A stretch of 5,719 nucleotides of DNA from Solirubrobacteraceae bacterium (lineage in GTDB: Bacteria; Actinomycetota; Thermoleophilia; Solirubrobacterales; Solirubrobacteraceae): positions 9,233-14,951 of the forward strand of contig JAEMSV010000088.1 of the NCBI GenBank assembly GCA_016462625.1. The letters are read 5' to 3'. The stretch's first letter is position 1, and every line of letters starts with the position of its first letter. Under the pieces are notes generated by a model. That model saw nothing but the letters and a program-made list of their open reading frames with translations, was not told the DNA's origin and did no database searches. A program made the translations under genes and the position numbers. Positions 1 through 5,719 of the stretch are shown piece by piece.

Positions 1-435
1 ATCGGCCAGCAGACGGCCGAGGAAGTGAAGCTCGAGATCGGGTCTGCCTACCCGATGCCCGAGGAGGTCCAGGCCGAGATCCGCGGCCGCGACATGGTCT
101 CCGGCCTGCCGAAGACCGTCGTCCTCACGAGCGAGGAGATCCGCCAGGCGCTCGAGGAGCCGCTGTCGCAGATCATCGACGCGGTGAAGGAGACGCTCGA
201 TCGCACGCCGCCCGAGCTCTCGAGCGACATCATGGACCGCGGCATCATGCTCGCCGGTGGCGGCGCGCTGCTGCAGGGGCTCGACGAGCGTCTTCGCGAA
301 GAGACGCAGATGCCGGCCCACCTCGCCGAATCACCCCTGACCTGTGTCGCTGTCGGATCCGGACGCTCCCTCGAGGAGTTCGAAGTGATCCACCGCGCCA
401 ACCGCGGCTCGCGCCAACGCCGTCGCCGCTATTAG
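1..435 (+). CDS. mreB: MreB, actin-like rod-shape protein (C-terminal part, 5' end outside window)
   Basis: MreB is a bacterial actin that forms ATP-dependent filaments on the inner face of the cytoplasmic membrane and organises lateral-wall synthesis. The reading frame is open from base 1, so the start lies upstream; 144 codons remain, roughly the last 40% of a normal protein of about 340 residues. The visible part matches the MreB family closely: an EIGSAYP motif near the left edge, then the nucleotide-pocket glycine motif LAGGGALL at 250-273, then a segment equivalent to EETxxPxxxAExPLTCVAxGxG at about 298-362. The protein ends in a basic tail (SRQRRRRY) that is Arg-rich compared with the acidic end of E. 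coli MreB; its role is unknown to me. The stop is TAG at 433-435. It is the first visible gene of the elongasome operon, 42 bp before mreC. The family is certain; only the missing N-terminus limits the description. Confidence 0.97.
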   Translation: MGQQTAEEVKLEIGSAYPMPEEVQAEIRGRDMVSGLPKTVVLTSEEIRQALEEPLSQIIDAVKETLDRTPPELSSDIMDRGIMLAGGGALLQGLDERLREETQMPAHLAESPLTCVAVGSGRSLEEFEVIHRANRGSRQRRRRY

Positions 436-462
436 CGCGCGGCCCACGCCCATGCAGACCTT

Positions 463-466
463 GGAG
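463..466 (+). promoter_or_regulatory. Candidate ribosome-binding site for mreC
   Basis: GGAG lies 11 bases upstream of the GTG at 478. It is the only Shine-Dalgarno-like sequence in the 42-base mreB-mreC gap and supports that GTG as the start. The spacing is slightly long, so this is moderate evidence. The rest of the gap shows no convincing promoter or hairpin. Confidence 0.5.
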
Positions 467-477
467 TTTTCCCCCAC

Positions 478-1347
478 GTGTACGACAAGTCGGTCCGGCG
501 GCGCCGGGCAGTGCTCGCACTGCTCGTCGTCAGCTGCCTGATCCTGCTCACCGCATACTTCGGCAACTCAGCCGGGGGCTCGATTCAGCGCGGCTTCAAC
601 GAGGTGCTCAGCCCCATCCAGGAGGGCGCGAGCCGAGCGCTGAAGCCCGCACGCGACCTCGTCGGCTGGTTCGGCGACACGCTCGACGCCAAGGGCGACG
701 TGGAGGATCTGCGTCGTGAGCGCGACGACCTGCGCAACGAGCTGGTCGCCAACGAGGCGGCCGCGCGCGAGAACCAGGAGCTGCGGGCGCAGCTGGAGAT
801 GACCCAGGCGCTGAGCCTCGGCGACTACGGCCCGAAGACTGCGCGCGTCATCTACTACGACCCGAGCGTCTGGTACTCGTCGATCGGCATCGACAAGGGC
901 AGCTCCGACGGCGTGCGGACCGGGATGCCGGTGATCGCGTCCGGCGGCCTCGTGGGCCACGTCGACGACGTCACGCGCGGCTCGGCACGGGTCACCCTGA
1001 TCACCGACCACACCTCCGGGGTCCCCGCGCGGACGAACAGGGGCGGGGCGACCCCGGTCCTCGGCGTGGTGGAGAGCTCGGGCGCCGGCAACCCGAACGA
1101 CCTGGTCCTGAACTACACGCCGCCGCGTCGCGAGGTCGACGAGGGCGAGCGGATCATCACGTCGGGGACCAACTCCAGCCGGTTCACCTCGCTGTACCCG
1201 CCGAACCTGCCGATCGGCGAGGTCACGAGCATCGAGGATCCGGGCTCCGACAGCCAGGAGATCCACCTGCGCCCGTTCGTGGACCTCCGCGGGCTGGAGT
1301 TCGTGCAGGTCCTCACCACGGTCAACTCCGGGAACGACGGCGGGTGA
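478..1347 (+). CDS. mreC: MreC, elongasome scaffold protein
   Basis: MreC is a single-pass membrane protein that assembles outside the membrane and, in characterised rods, binds and activates PBP2 of the Rod complex. This 289-residue protein has the usual size and order. A short basic N-terminus (RRRR at residues 7-10) precedes one membrane anchor at about 11-28. A charged coiled coil follows at about 71-112 (heptad-like LRRERDDLRNEL), then the beta-barrel MreC domain at about 120-282. Family signatures include GIDKGSSDGV and MPVIASGGLVGHV at about 137-162 and the late LPIGEV. A small insertion (about SSRFTSL) sits between the conserved TSG and PPxLPIG elements. The GTG start at 478 is chosen because it follows a GGAG and leaves the basic residues before the anchor; the next in-frame GTG falls inside the membrane segment. 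The stop overlaps the mreD start by four bases, indicating translational coupling. Confidence 0.96.
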   Translation: MYDKSVRRRRAVLALLVVSCLILLTAYFGNSAGGSIQRGFNEVLSPIQEGASRALKPARDLVGWFGDTLDAKGDVEDLRRERDDLRNELVANEAAARENQELRAQLEMTQALSLGDYGPKTARVIYYDPSVWYSSIGIDKGSSDGVRTGMPVIASGGLVGHVDDVTRGSARVTLITDHTSGVPARTNRGGATPVLGVVESSGAGNPNDLVLNYTPPRREVDEGERIITSGTNSSRFTSLYPPNLPIGEVTSIEDPGSDSQEIHLRPFVDLRGLEFVQVLTTVNSGNDGG

Positions 1348-1910
1348 GCGGCAGCCAGCCCCTCATCCTGCGGGTCGCCCTGCTCGGTCTCGTCACCGTG
1401 ATCGTGCAGATCACGCTGGTCAGCCAGCTGCGGATCGCCGGCGGCATCGCGGACCTCACGCCGCTCGTCGTGCTCTTCGTCGGCCTGCTCTGCGGCGCGA
1501 TCGTGGGGTCGACCTTCGGCTTCGCGGTCGGCCTCTTCCTCGACATCGCCCTGTTCCACACGCTGGGGATCTCGTCGCTGCTGCTCGTGGCGATCGGCTA
1601 CGTCGCCGGCCGGGTGCGCGACTCGCGCGATCCCGAGGGCGCGTTCGTCCCGCTGTTCGGCGCCGGAGCGGCCACGCTGGCCTGGGTGCTGGGGTACGCC
1701 GTCATCCAGTTCATGCTGGACGTGGAGGCGCCGGTGAGCGGCGTGATCCTCCGCCAGACGCTCGTGACGATGCTCCTGAACATGCTGTTGGCGCTGCCTG
1801 TGTACGCAGTGGTGCGATCCTGGTTGGTGCCCGCACTGCCCGAGGACCCCCGCCGGCGCCGCCGCCGGGCGACGACCACGTCCCTTTCTCCTCTGTCGCG
1901 GGCCCGGTAA
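1344..1910 (+). CDS. mreD: MreD, elongasome membrane protein
   Basis: MreD is a small multi-pass membrane protein of the Rod complex; it works with MreC and MreB, but its biochemical role is still poorly defined. The 188-residue product is strongly hydrophobic, with about five or six predicted membrane segments (roughly 8-28, 38-56, 57-72, 76-90, 104-124 and 138-162). The family pattern is visible: G59-x3-G63-x3-D67, then G75 and a GYxxG at 85-89. The C-terminus is a basic tail with six consecutive arginines at 170-175, probably cytoplasmic, followed by a Ser/Thr-rich end. The start is GTG at 1344, inside the end of mreC (GTGA overlap), with no strong Shine-Dalgarno, so translation probably depends on ribosomes finishing mreC. 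Only three bases separate its stop from mrdA. MreD sequences diverge quickly, so the call rests on topology, motif and position between mreC and mrdA. Confidence 0.93.
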   Translation: MSGSQPLILRVALLGLVTVIVQITLVSQLRIAGGIADLTPLVVLFVGLLCGAIVGSTFGFAVGLFLDIALFHTLGISSLLLVAIGYVAGRVRDSRDPEGAFVPLFGAGAATLAWVLGYAVIQFMLDVEAPVSGVILRQTLVTMLLNMLLALPVYAVVRSWLVPALPEDPRRRRRRATTTSLSPLSRAR

Positions 1911-1913
1911 TTC

Positions 1914-3938
1914 ATGGTCGACCCGATCCAGGACCGCCGTCCCCCGATCACACCGCAGCTGGCGCTGCGCGTGGCGGTCTTCGGCGGCGTAGCGCTCGTC
2001 CTGTTCGCGGTCATCTTCTTCCGCCTCTGGTACCTGCAGGTGCTCTCGGGCGATCAGTACCTGGCCGAGGCCAACGACAACCGGGTGCGCGAGATGCGGA
2101 TCCAGGCGCCCCGCGGGGAGATCGTCGACCGCAACGGCAGCGTGCTCGTCTCCAACCGCCAGGCGATCGTGGTGACGCTGGACCCGAGCAAGCTCCCGGA
2201 CTCCGAGCGCGACATGGCCGCGACGTGGGGCCAGGACGCCGGGCGCCGGGCGGCGAAGCCCGAGGGCCGGCGCGGGCCGCAGGTGCCGATCCCGGGGATC
2301 GACAACGGCGACCTGCGCGAGCAGTACCAGCGCCTGGGCAAGGTGCTCGGCCGGTCGGCGACCTCGATCCACCGCGACGTGATCCGCCAGCTCGCGCAGG
2401 TGCCGTACGCCGACGTGCGCCTGGAGACCGACGTCCCGCGCTCGATGCTGAACTACATCTCCGAGCGCAAGACCGAGTTCCCCGGCGTGAACATCGAGGA
2501 GATCTACCTGCGGCGTTACCCGAAGAAGGAGCTCGCCGCGCAGCTCGTCGGGACCGTGGGGGAGATCAGCCCCAAGCAGCTGCGCAAGAAGCGCTACCGC
2601 GACGTCAAGCAGGGCACGATCATCGGCCAGGACGGCTTGGAGTATCAGTACGACTCGTATCTGCGCGGAAAGGACGGCATGCGCCGCATCCAGGTCGACG
2701 CGCTGGGTCGGCCCAAGGGCGACCTGGAGAAGGCCGACCCGACCGCGGGGCGCACGCTGAAACTCTCGGTGGACCTGGGGCTCCAGAAGACCGCGCAGGA
2801 AGCGCTGGGGACCATCGGCGGCGGGCGCTCCGGCGCGGCGGTCGCGCTGGATCCCCGCACGGGCGAGGTCCTGGCGATGGCGTCGTACCCGAGCTTCGAC
2901 CCGAAGGTCTTCACGAAGCCGATGACGCAGGCCAAGTACGAGTCGCTGACCAGCGACGAGAACGGCGCGCCCATCTTCAACCGGGCGATCGGCGCCCAGT
3001 ACCCCACGGGCTCGACCTTCAAGATCGTCACGGCGATGGCCGCCCTGGAGACGGGCGTCCGCGGGCCCGACACGGTCATCGAGGACGGCGGCGTCTTCAA
3101 GCTCGGCCCGCAGGAGTTCAAGAACGCGGGCGACGCGGTGAACGGCTCGATCTCGCTGCGCCAGGCGCTCGAGGTCTCCAGCGACGTCTACTTCTACCAA
3201 CTGGGCGCCCAGCTGAACCTCCTGCGCGGCCAGGTGCTGCAGAACTGGGCGAAGAAGTTCTCCTTCGGCCGCCGCACCGGCATCGACCTGCCCGGCGAGA
3301 CCAAGGGCCTCGTGCCCGACCGCCAGTGGCGCAAGGAGCTCGGCGACGAAGAGCTGAAGTGCCGCAAGGAGAAGAAGGTCTCGAGCTGCGGCATCTCCGA
3401 TGCCCGCCCGTGGTCGGGCGGCGACAACGTCAACCTCTCCGTCGGCCAGGGCGACCTGCAGGCCACGCCGCTCCAGCTCGCGACCGCCTACGCCACGCTC
3501 GCCAACGGCGGCAAGCGGATCAAGCCGCACCTCGGCCGCGAGGTCGAGGACAGCCAGGGCCGGACGATCCAGCGGATCCAGTCGGCCGGCTCGACCCGCG
3601 TGAAGTTCAGCGAGACCAACCAGCAGGCGATCATGGACGGGCTGAAGCTCGCCGCCGAGGGCCCGTCCGGCACCTCGACCGACGTCTTCAAGGGCTGGAA
3701 CCACGCCCGGTACCCCGTCTTCGGCAAGACCGGCACCGCGGAGAGGGCGCCCAAGGCCGACCAGTCCTGGTACGCCGCGTACGTCCCGGACAAGGACAAG
3801 CCGATCGTCGTCGTCGCCACCGTCGAGGAGGGCGGCTTCGGCGCAGACACCGCCGCGCCGATCGTGCGGCAGATGCTGTCGCAGTGGTTCTACGGCAAGG
3901 CCGGCGAGGTCGTCCGCGGAGACTCGAAGACGAACTGA
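1914..3938 (+). CDS. mrdA: PBP2, elongation-specific class B penicillin-binding protein (peptidoglycan DD-transpeptidase)
   Basis: This is the transpeptidase of the elongasome. It crosslinks glycan strands made by its partner RodA and is a beta-lactam target. The 674-residue protein (E. coli PBP2 is about 633) has a membrane anchor at about 17-36, then the pedestal/dimerisation domain beginning with the class B signature APRGEIVDRNG at 65-75. The C-terminal transpeptidase domain carries all three active-site motifs: S367-T-F-K370 with the acyl-accepting serine, S422-S-D424 (the SxD form seen in PBP2), and K605-T-G607. A basic, Gly/Pro-rich insertion lies at about 100-130. A second insertion at about 477-498 contains C483 and C492, the only cysteines in the protein. 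The ATG at 1914 is three bases after the mreD stop and lacks a clear Shine-Dalgarno, suggesting coupled translation. The stop overlaps the rodA start. FtsI/PBP3 is the alternative family, but the mreD-rodA neighbourhood and SxD motif favour PBP2. Confidence 0.96.
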   Translation: MVDPIQDRRPPITPQLALRVAVFGGVALVLFAVIFFRLWYLQVLSGDQYLAEANDNRVREMRIQAPRGEIVDRNGSVLVSNRQAIVVTLDPSKLPDSERDMAATWGQDAGRRAAKPEGRRGPQVPIPGIDNGDLREQYQRLGKVLGRSATSIHRDVIRQLAQVPYADVRLETDVPRSMLNYISERKTEFPGVNIEEIYLRRYPKKELAAQLVGTVGEISPKQLRKKRYRDVKQGTIIGQDGLEYQYDSYLRGKDGMRRIQVDALGRPKGDLEKADPTAGRTLKLSVDLGLQKTAQEALGTIGGGRSGAAVALDPRTGEVLAMASYPSFDPKVFTKPMTQAKYESLTSDENGAPIFNRAIGAQYPTGSTFKIVTAMAALETGVRGPDTVIEDGGVFKLGPQEFKNAGDAVNGSISLRQALEVSSDVYFYQLGAQLNLLRGQVLQNWAKKFSFGRRTGIDLPGETKGLVPDRQWRKELGDEELKCRKEKKVSSCGISDARPWSGGDNVNLSVGQGDLQATPLQLATAYATLANGGKRIKPHLGREVEDSQGRTIQRIQSAGSTRVKFSETNQQAIMDGLKLAAEGPSGTSTDVFKGWNHARYPVFGKTGTAERAPKADQSWYAAYVPDKDKPIVVVATVEEGGFGADTAAPIVRQMLSQWFYGKAGEVVRGDSKTN

Positions 3939-5104
3939 TGAACGAGTCGCCGATCCGTCCTCCGCGCTCGCTGGCGCTCCCGTTCGACCCGCTGCTGCTC
4001 GTGGCGACCCTCGGGATCATGGCGTGCTCGCTCATCGCGATCGGCGCGTCGACGAGCGACGACATCCCCGGGCAGCCCGACTACTACCTCAACCGTCAGG
4101 CTCTGTTCTTCGCGGTCGGCCTTGTGATCGCCGCGGCGATCAGCCGGATCGACTACACCCGGCTGCGCGAGCTGAAGTACGGCATCTACGCGCTGTCGAT
4201 CGGGCTGATCCTCGCGGTGTGGGCGTTCGGCGGCGTCACCCGCGGCTCGCGGCGCGCGATCCAGCTGCCGTTCTTCGAGGTGCAGTCCTCCGAGCTCGTC
4301 AAGGTGCTGCTCATCGTGGTGCTGAGCGCAGTGGTCGTCGATCGGGCGCGGGACCTGGGCAGTCGTCAGACGACAGCCCGGATCATGCTGCTCGCGCTCA
4401 TCCCGACTGCGCTCGTGATGCTCCAGCCCGACCTCGGGTCGGCGCTGGTCTACGTCGTGTCCGCCGTGGCGATCCTGTTCGTCGCCGGCGTGCCGTGGCA
4501 GCGCCTGGCGGTGCTCGGCGCGATCGGCGTCTCGGCCATCGTCTTCGTGCTCGCGATCGGCCCCGCCGTGGGGGTCAGCGTGCTCCACGACTACCAGGTG
4601 GAACGGCTCACGGCTTTCCTTCATCCGACCGACAACCCAGGAGATGAGGGCTATCAGCAGAACCAGTCCCGAATCGCCGTGGGCGCCGGTCAACGGACCG
4701 GGCGCGGCGAACTGGCCTCCCAGACGCGCTTGAACTTCCTGCCCGAACACCACACGGACTTCATCTTCGCCGTCGTCGGCGAGCGCTGGGGCTTCACGGG
4801 CTCGGCCATCGTCTTGACCCTCTACGCGCTCCTCTTATGGCGAGGACTGCGCATCCTCACGATTTCGAAGAACCTGTACGGAGCACTGATCGCCGGCGGC
4901 ATCGTCGCGATGATCCTGTTCCAGCTCTTCGTCAACGTGGGCATGAACATTGGAATCATGCCCATTACCGGCATCCCCCTGCCCCTTATGTCGTACGGGG
5001 GATCCTCCGTTTTGACCACCCTCATCGCCATCGGCCTCCTGCAGTCGATCTACGCGCAGGGCCGGGCGGCGGCCGCGACCAAGGGTCGCGTGCTCACCAT
5101 GTGA
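3938..5104 (+). CDS. rodA: RodA, SEDS-family peptidoglycan glycosyltransferase
   Basis: RodA polymerises lipid II into glycan strands for the lateral wall and acts as a pair with the upstream PBP2. The 388-residue protein has the length and about ten membrane segments of the SEDS family. Conserved elements seen are LQPDLGSALV with Q163-P-D165, the extracellular-loop block ending in LPEHHTDFIFAV, and GIPLPLMSYGGSS at 345-357. D274 in HTDF matches by motif and position the essential Asp of characterised RodA proteins. The segment normally reading G-x-x-R-W-I ... Q-P-S-E reads G103-S-R-R-A107-I ... Q116-S-S-E119, so a near-invariant Trp and Pro are replaced. The ATG at 3938 shares its A with the mrdA stop (TGATG), typical of coupled translation; only a weak GAAG lies 8 bases upstream. 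The frame stays open far into mrdA, but that extension does not resemble a protein. Codon use loosens after about 4600, including one TTA at 4835-4837. FtsW is a relative, but the context favours RodA. Confidence 0.95.
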   Translation: MNESPIRPPRSLALPFDPLLLVATLGIMACSLIAIGASTSDDIPGQPDYYLNRQALFFAVGLVIAAAISRIDYTRLRELKYGIYALSIGLILAVWAFGGVTRGSRRAIQLPFFEVQSSELVKVLLIVVLSAVVVDRARDLGSRQTTARIMLLALIPTALVMLQPDLGSALVYVVSAVAILFVAGVPWQRLAVLGAIGVSAIVFVLAIGPAVGVSVLHDYQVERLTAFLHPTDNPGDEGYQQNQSRIAVGAGQRTGRGELASQTRLNFLPEHHTDFIFAVVGERWGFTGSAIVLTLYALLLWRGLRILTISKNLYGALIAGGIVAMILFQLFVNVGMNIGIMPITGIPLPLMSYGGSSVLTTLIAIGLLQSIYAQGRAAAATKGRVLTM

Positions 5105-5127
5105 ATTCGCAAGGAATGAACTCTTGA
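5101..5127 (+). other. Possible 8-codon ORF bridging rodA and rng
   Basis: A GTG at 5101-5103 overlaps the rodA stop (GTGA, the same arrangement as mreC-mreD). It opens an eight-codon frame reading MNSQGMNS, whose TGA at 5125-5127 overlaps the TTG start of rng. An internal ATG at 5116 shares the frame. Nothing else shows that it is translated. It could pass ribosomes from rodA to rng, or be chance in a short spacer. Confidence 0.2.
5111..5115 (+). promoter_or_regulatory. Ribosome-binding site deciding the TTG start of rng
   Basis: AAGGA ends 8 bases before TTG at 5124, ideal spacing, and is the clearest Shine-Dalgarno sequence in the window. It supports TTG over the in-frame GTG at 5136, which would remove four residues. 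The ATG at 5116 directly abuts the AAGGA and closes after three codons, so it is not the gene start. Confidence 0.7.
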
Positions 5128-5719
5128 AGAAGCAAGTGCTTGTCAGCGTCGACCGGGGAGAGACCCGCGTCGCGCTCATGGAAGAGTCCGAGACCAAGTC
5201 CCGGGCCAAGAAGAAGCCCGACCTCGCCGACGGCTACCGGACCGCCGAGATCTATCTCGAGCGCCGTGGCAACCGCTCCATCGTCGGCAACGTCTACAAG
5301 GGCAAGGTCGACAACGTCCTGCCCGGCCTCGAAGCGGCGTTCGTGGACATCGGCCTGGAGAAGAACGGCTTCCTGCACGTCGACGAGATCGTGCTGCCGG
5401 GCGTCGAGACGCCGCGGCGCGGCCGGGGCAAGGAGGGCGGCAAGAAGATCTCCGACCTGCTCAAGCCCGGTCAGGAGATCGTCGTCCAGGTCGTCAAGGA
5501 CCCGCTGAAGACCAAGGGCGCGCGCCTGTCGATGGAGCTCACCATCGCGGGCCGCTACATGGTCTACGCCCCCACGGGCGAGGGCGTGGGCGTCTCCAAG
5601 CGCCTGGAGGACAAGGAGCGCGAGCGCCTCCGCAAGGAGGTCAAGGGCCTCGACCTCAACGGCGGCGGCGCGATCGTCCGCACGGCGGCGCACGGCGCCA
5701 AGCGCGTCGACTTCGAGCG
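5124..5719 (+). CDS. rng: Ribonuclease E/G family endoribonuclease (N-terminal part, 3' end outside window)
   Basis: RNase E/G enzymes are Mg-dependent single-strand endoribonucleases that start mRNA decay and process rRNA. The frame runs off the right edge after 198 codons. It opens with the family start VSVDRGETRVAL, then the S1 RNA-binding domain at about 52-127 (NVYKGKVDNVLPGLEAAFVD), then TKGARLS at 130-136 and the GRYMVYAP/GVSKR block at 143-160. IVRTAA at 184-189 contains R186 and T187, equivalent to the Arg-Thr pair of the 5'-monophosphate sensor in E. coli RNase E. The metal-binding aspartates lie beyond the window, so catalytic competence cannot be judged. A Lys-rich stretch at about 21-37 makes the N-terminus some 15 residues longer than E. 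coli RNase G. The TTG start is chosen for its well-placed AAGGA; no ATG fits. The gene lies 19 bp after rodA and is probably co-transcribed. RNase E and G cannot be separated from this half; rng is used for the mre linkage. Confidence 0.93.
   Translation, partial: MKKQVLVSVDRGETRVALMEESETKSRAKKKPDLADGYRTAEIYLERRGNRSIVGNVYKGKVDNVLPGLEAAFVDIGLEKNGFLHVDEIVLPGVETPRRGRGKEGGKKISDLLKPGQEIVVQVVKDPLKTKGARLSMELTIAGRYMVYAPTGEGVGVSKRLEDKERERLRKEVKGLDLNGGGAIVRTAAHGAKRVDFE

Noticed and set aside
436..477. Promoter or terminator between mreB and mreC
   Set aside because: The 42-base gap shows no convincing -10/-35 pair or stem with a U-run; only a Shine-Dalgarno-like GGAG is supported.
452..541. Short plus-strand ORF (29 codons, ATG at 452) overlapping the mreC start
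   Set aside because: It has no ribosome-binding site of its own, overlaps mreC in another frame, and its Ser/Cys-rich product looks like an out-of-frame reading of the mreC membrane anchor.
1113..3704. Very long minus-strand open frame (863 codons) opposite mreC, mreD and mrdA
   Set aside because: It is antisense to three clearly recognised genes. Its translation is Arg/Ala/His/Asp-rich low-complexity sequence with no family resemblance, as expected opposite GC-biased codons.
2225..3937. Long in-frame upstream extension of rodA through mrdA
   Set aside because: The extension is Arg/Pro/Gly-rich and lacks any domain, while mrdA with all its catalytic motifs occupies the same bases in another frame. 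RodA begins normally at 3938.
3890..4753. Minus-strand open frame of 287 codons opposite rodA
   Set aside because: The product is rich in His, Arg, Asp and Glu with no recognisable fold, and it is the shadow of a conserved membrane protein gene.
5140..5508. Plus-strand open frame of 122 codons inside rng
   Set aside because: It is a Ser/Arg-rich shadow; the overlapping frame encodes the conserved S1 domain of RNase E/G.
1..5719. A novel defence, mobile or biosynthetic system
   Set aside because: All coding space is taken by known elongasome genes and an RNase E/G gene in tight operon order, with no foreign genes, repeats or insertion signatures.

Overview
The window is a single uninterrupted plus-strand operon for cell elongation. 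It runs from the 3' part of mreB through mreC, mreD, mrdA (PBP2) and rodA to the 5' part of a ribonuclease E/G gene (rng), which leaves the window. Every recognisable coding sequence is on the plus strand, and almost no base is non-coding. The base composition is about 70% G+C in most sampled stretches, with strong third-position G/C and GTG/TTG starts. A complete mreBCD-mrdA-rodA set followed by an RNase E/G gene suggests a high-GC, rod-forming bacterium. My best guess is an actinobacterial lineage outside the usual MreB-lacking rods, for example Thermoleophilia/Solirubrobacterales. That placement is inference from gene order and composition, not a search result.

Layout: 1-435 is the MreB C-terminal part. 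A 42-bp gap (436-477) holds only a candidate ribosome-binding site. 478-1347 is MreC, which overlaps mreD by 4 bp. 1344-1910 is MreD, followed 3 bp later by mrdA. 1914-3938 is PBP2, which overlaps rodA by 1 bp. 3938-5104 is RodA. A 19-bp gap (5105-5123) contains a good Shine-Dalgarno sequence. 5124-5719 is the RNase E/G N-terminal part. I see no terminator, promoter, RNA gene, mobile element, CRISPR array or repeat.

The first five products form the Rod complex (elongasome). MreB filaments on the inner membrane face position MreC and MreD. MreC activates PBP2, and PBP2 (transpeptidase) works with RodA (SEDS glycosyltransferase) to polymerise and crosslink lateral-wall peptidoglycan from lipid II. 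The RNase E/G gene is a co-located RNA-decay or rRNA-processing enzyme. In E. coli rng (cafA) also lies just downstream of the mre genes, so this neighbourhood recurs in distant bacteria.

I do not see a new system here. The points most worth checking are inside known families. RodA has Ala and Ser at two positions that are nearly always Trp and Pro. PBP2 has a two-cysteine insertion, and these are its only cysteines. The rodA-rng junction has a tiny ORF that overlaps both flanking genes. The 3' half of rodA has relaxed codon use, including the window's only in-frame TTA.
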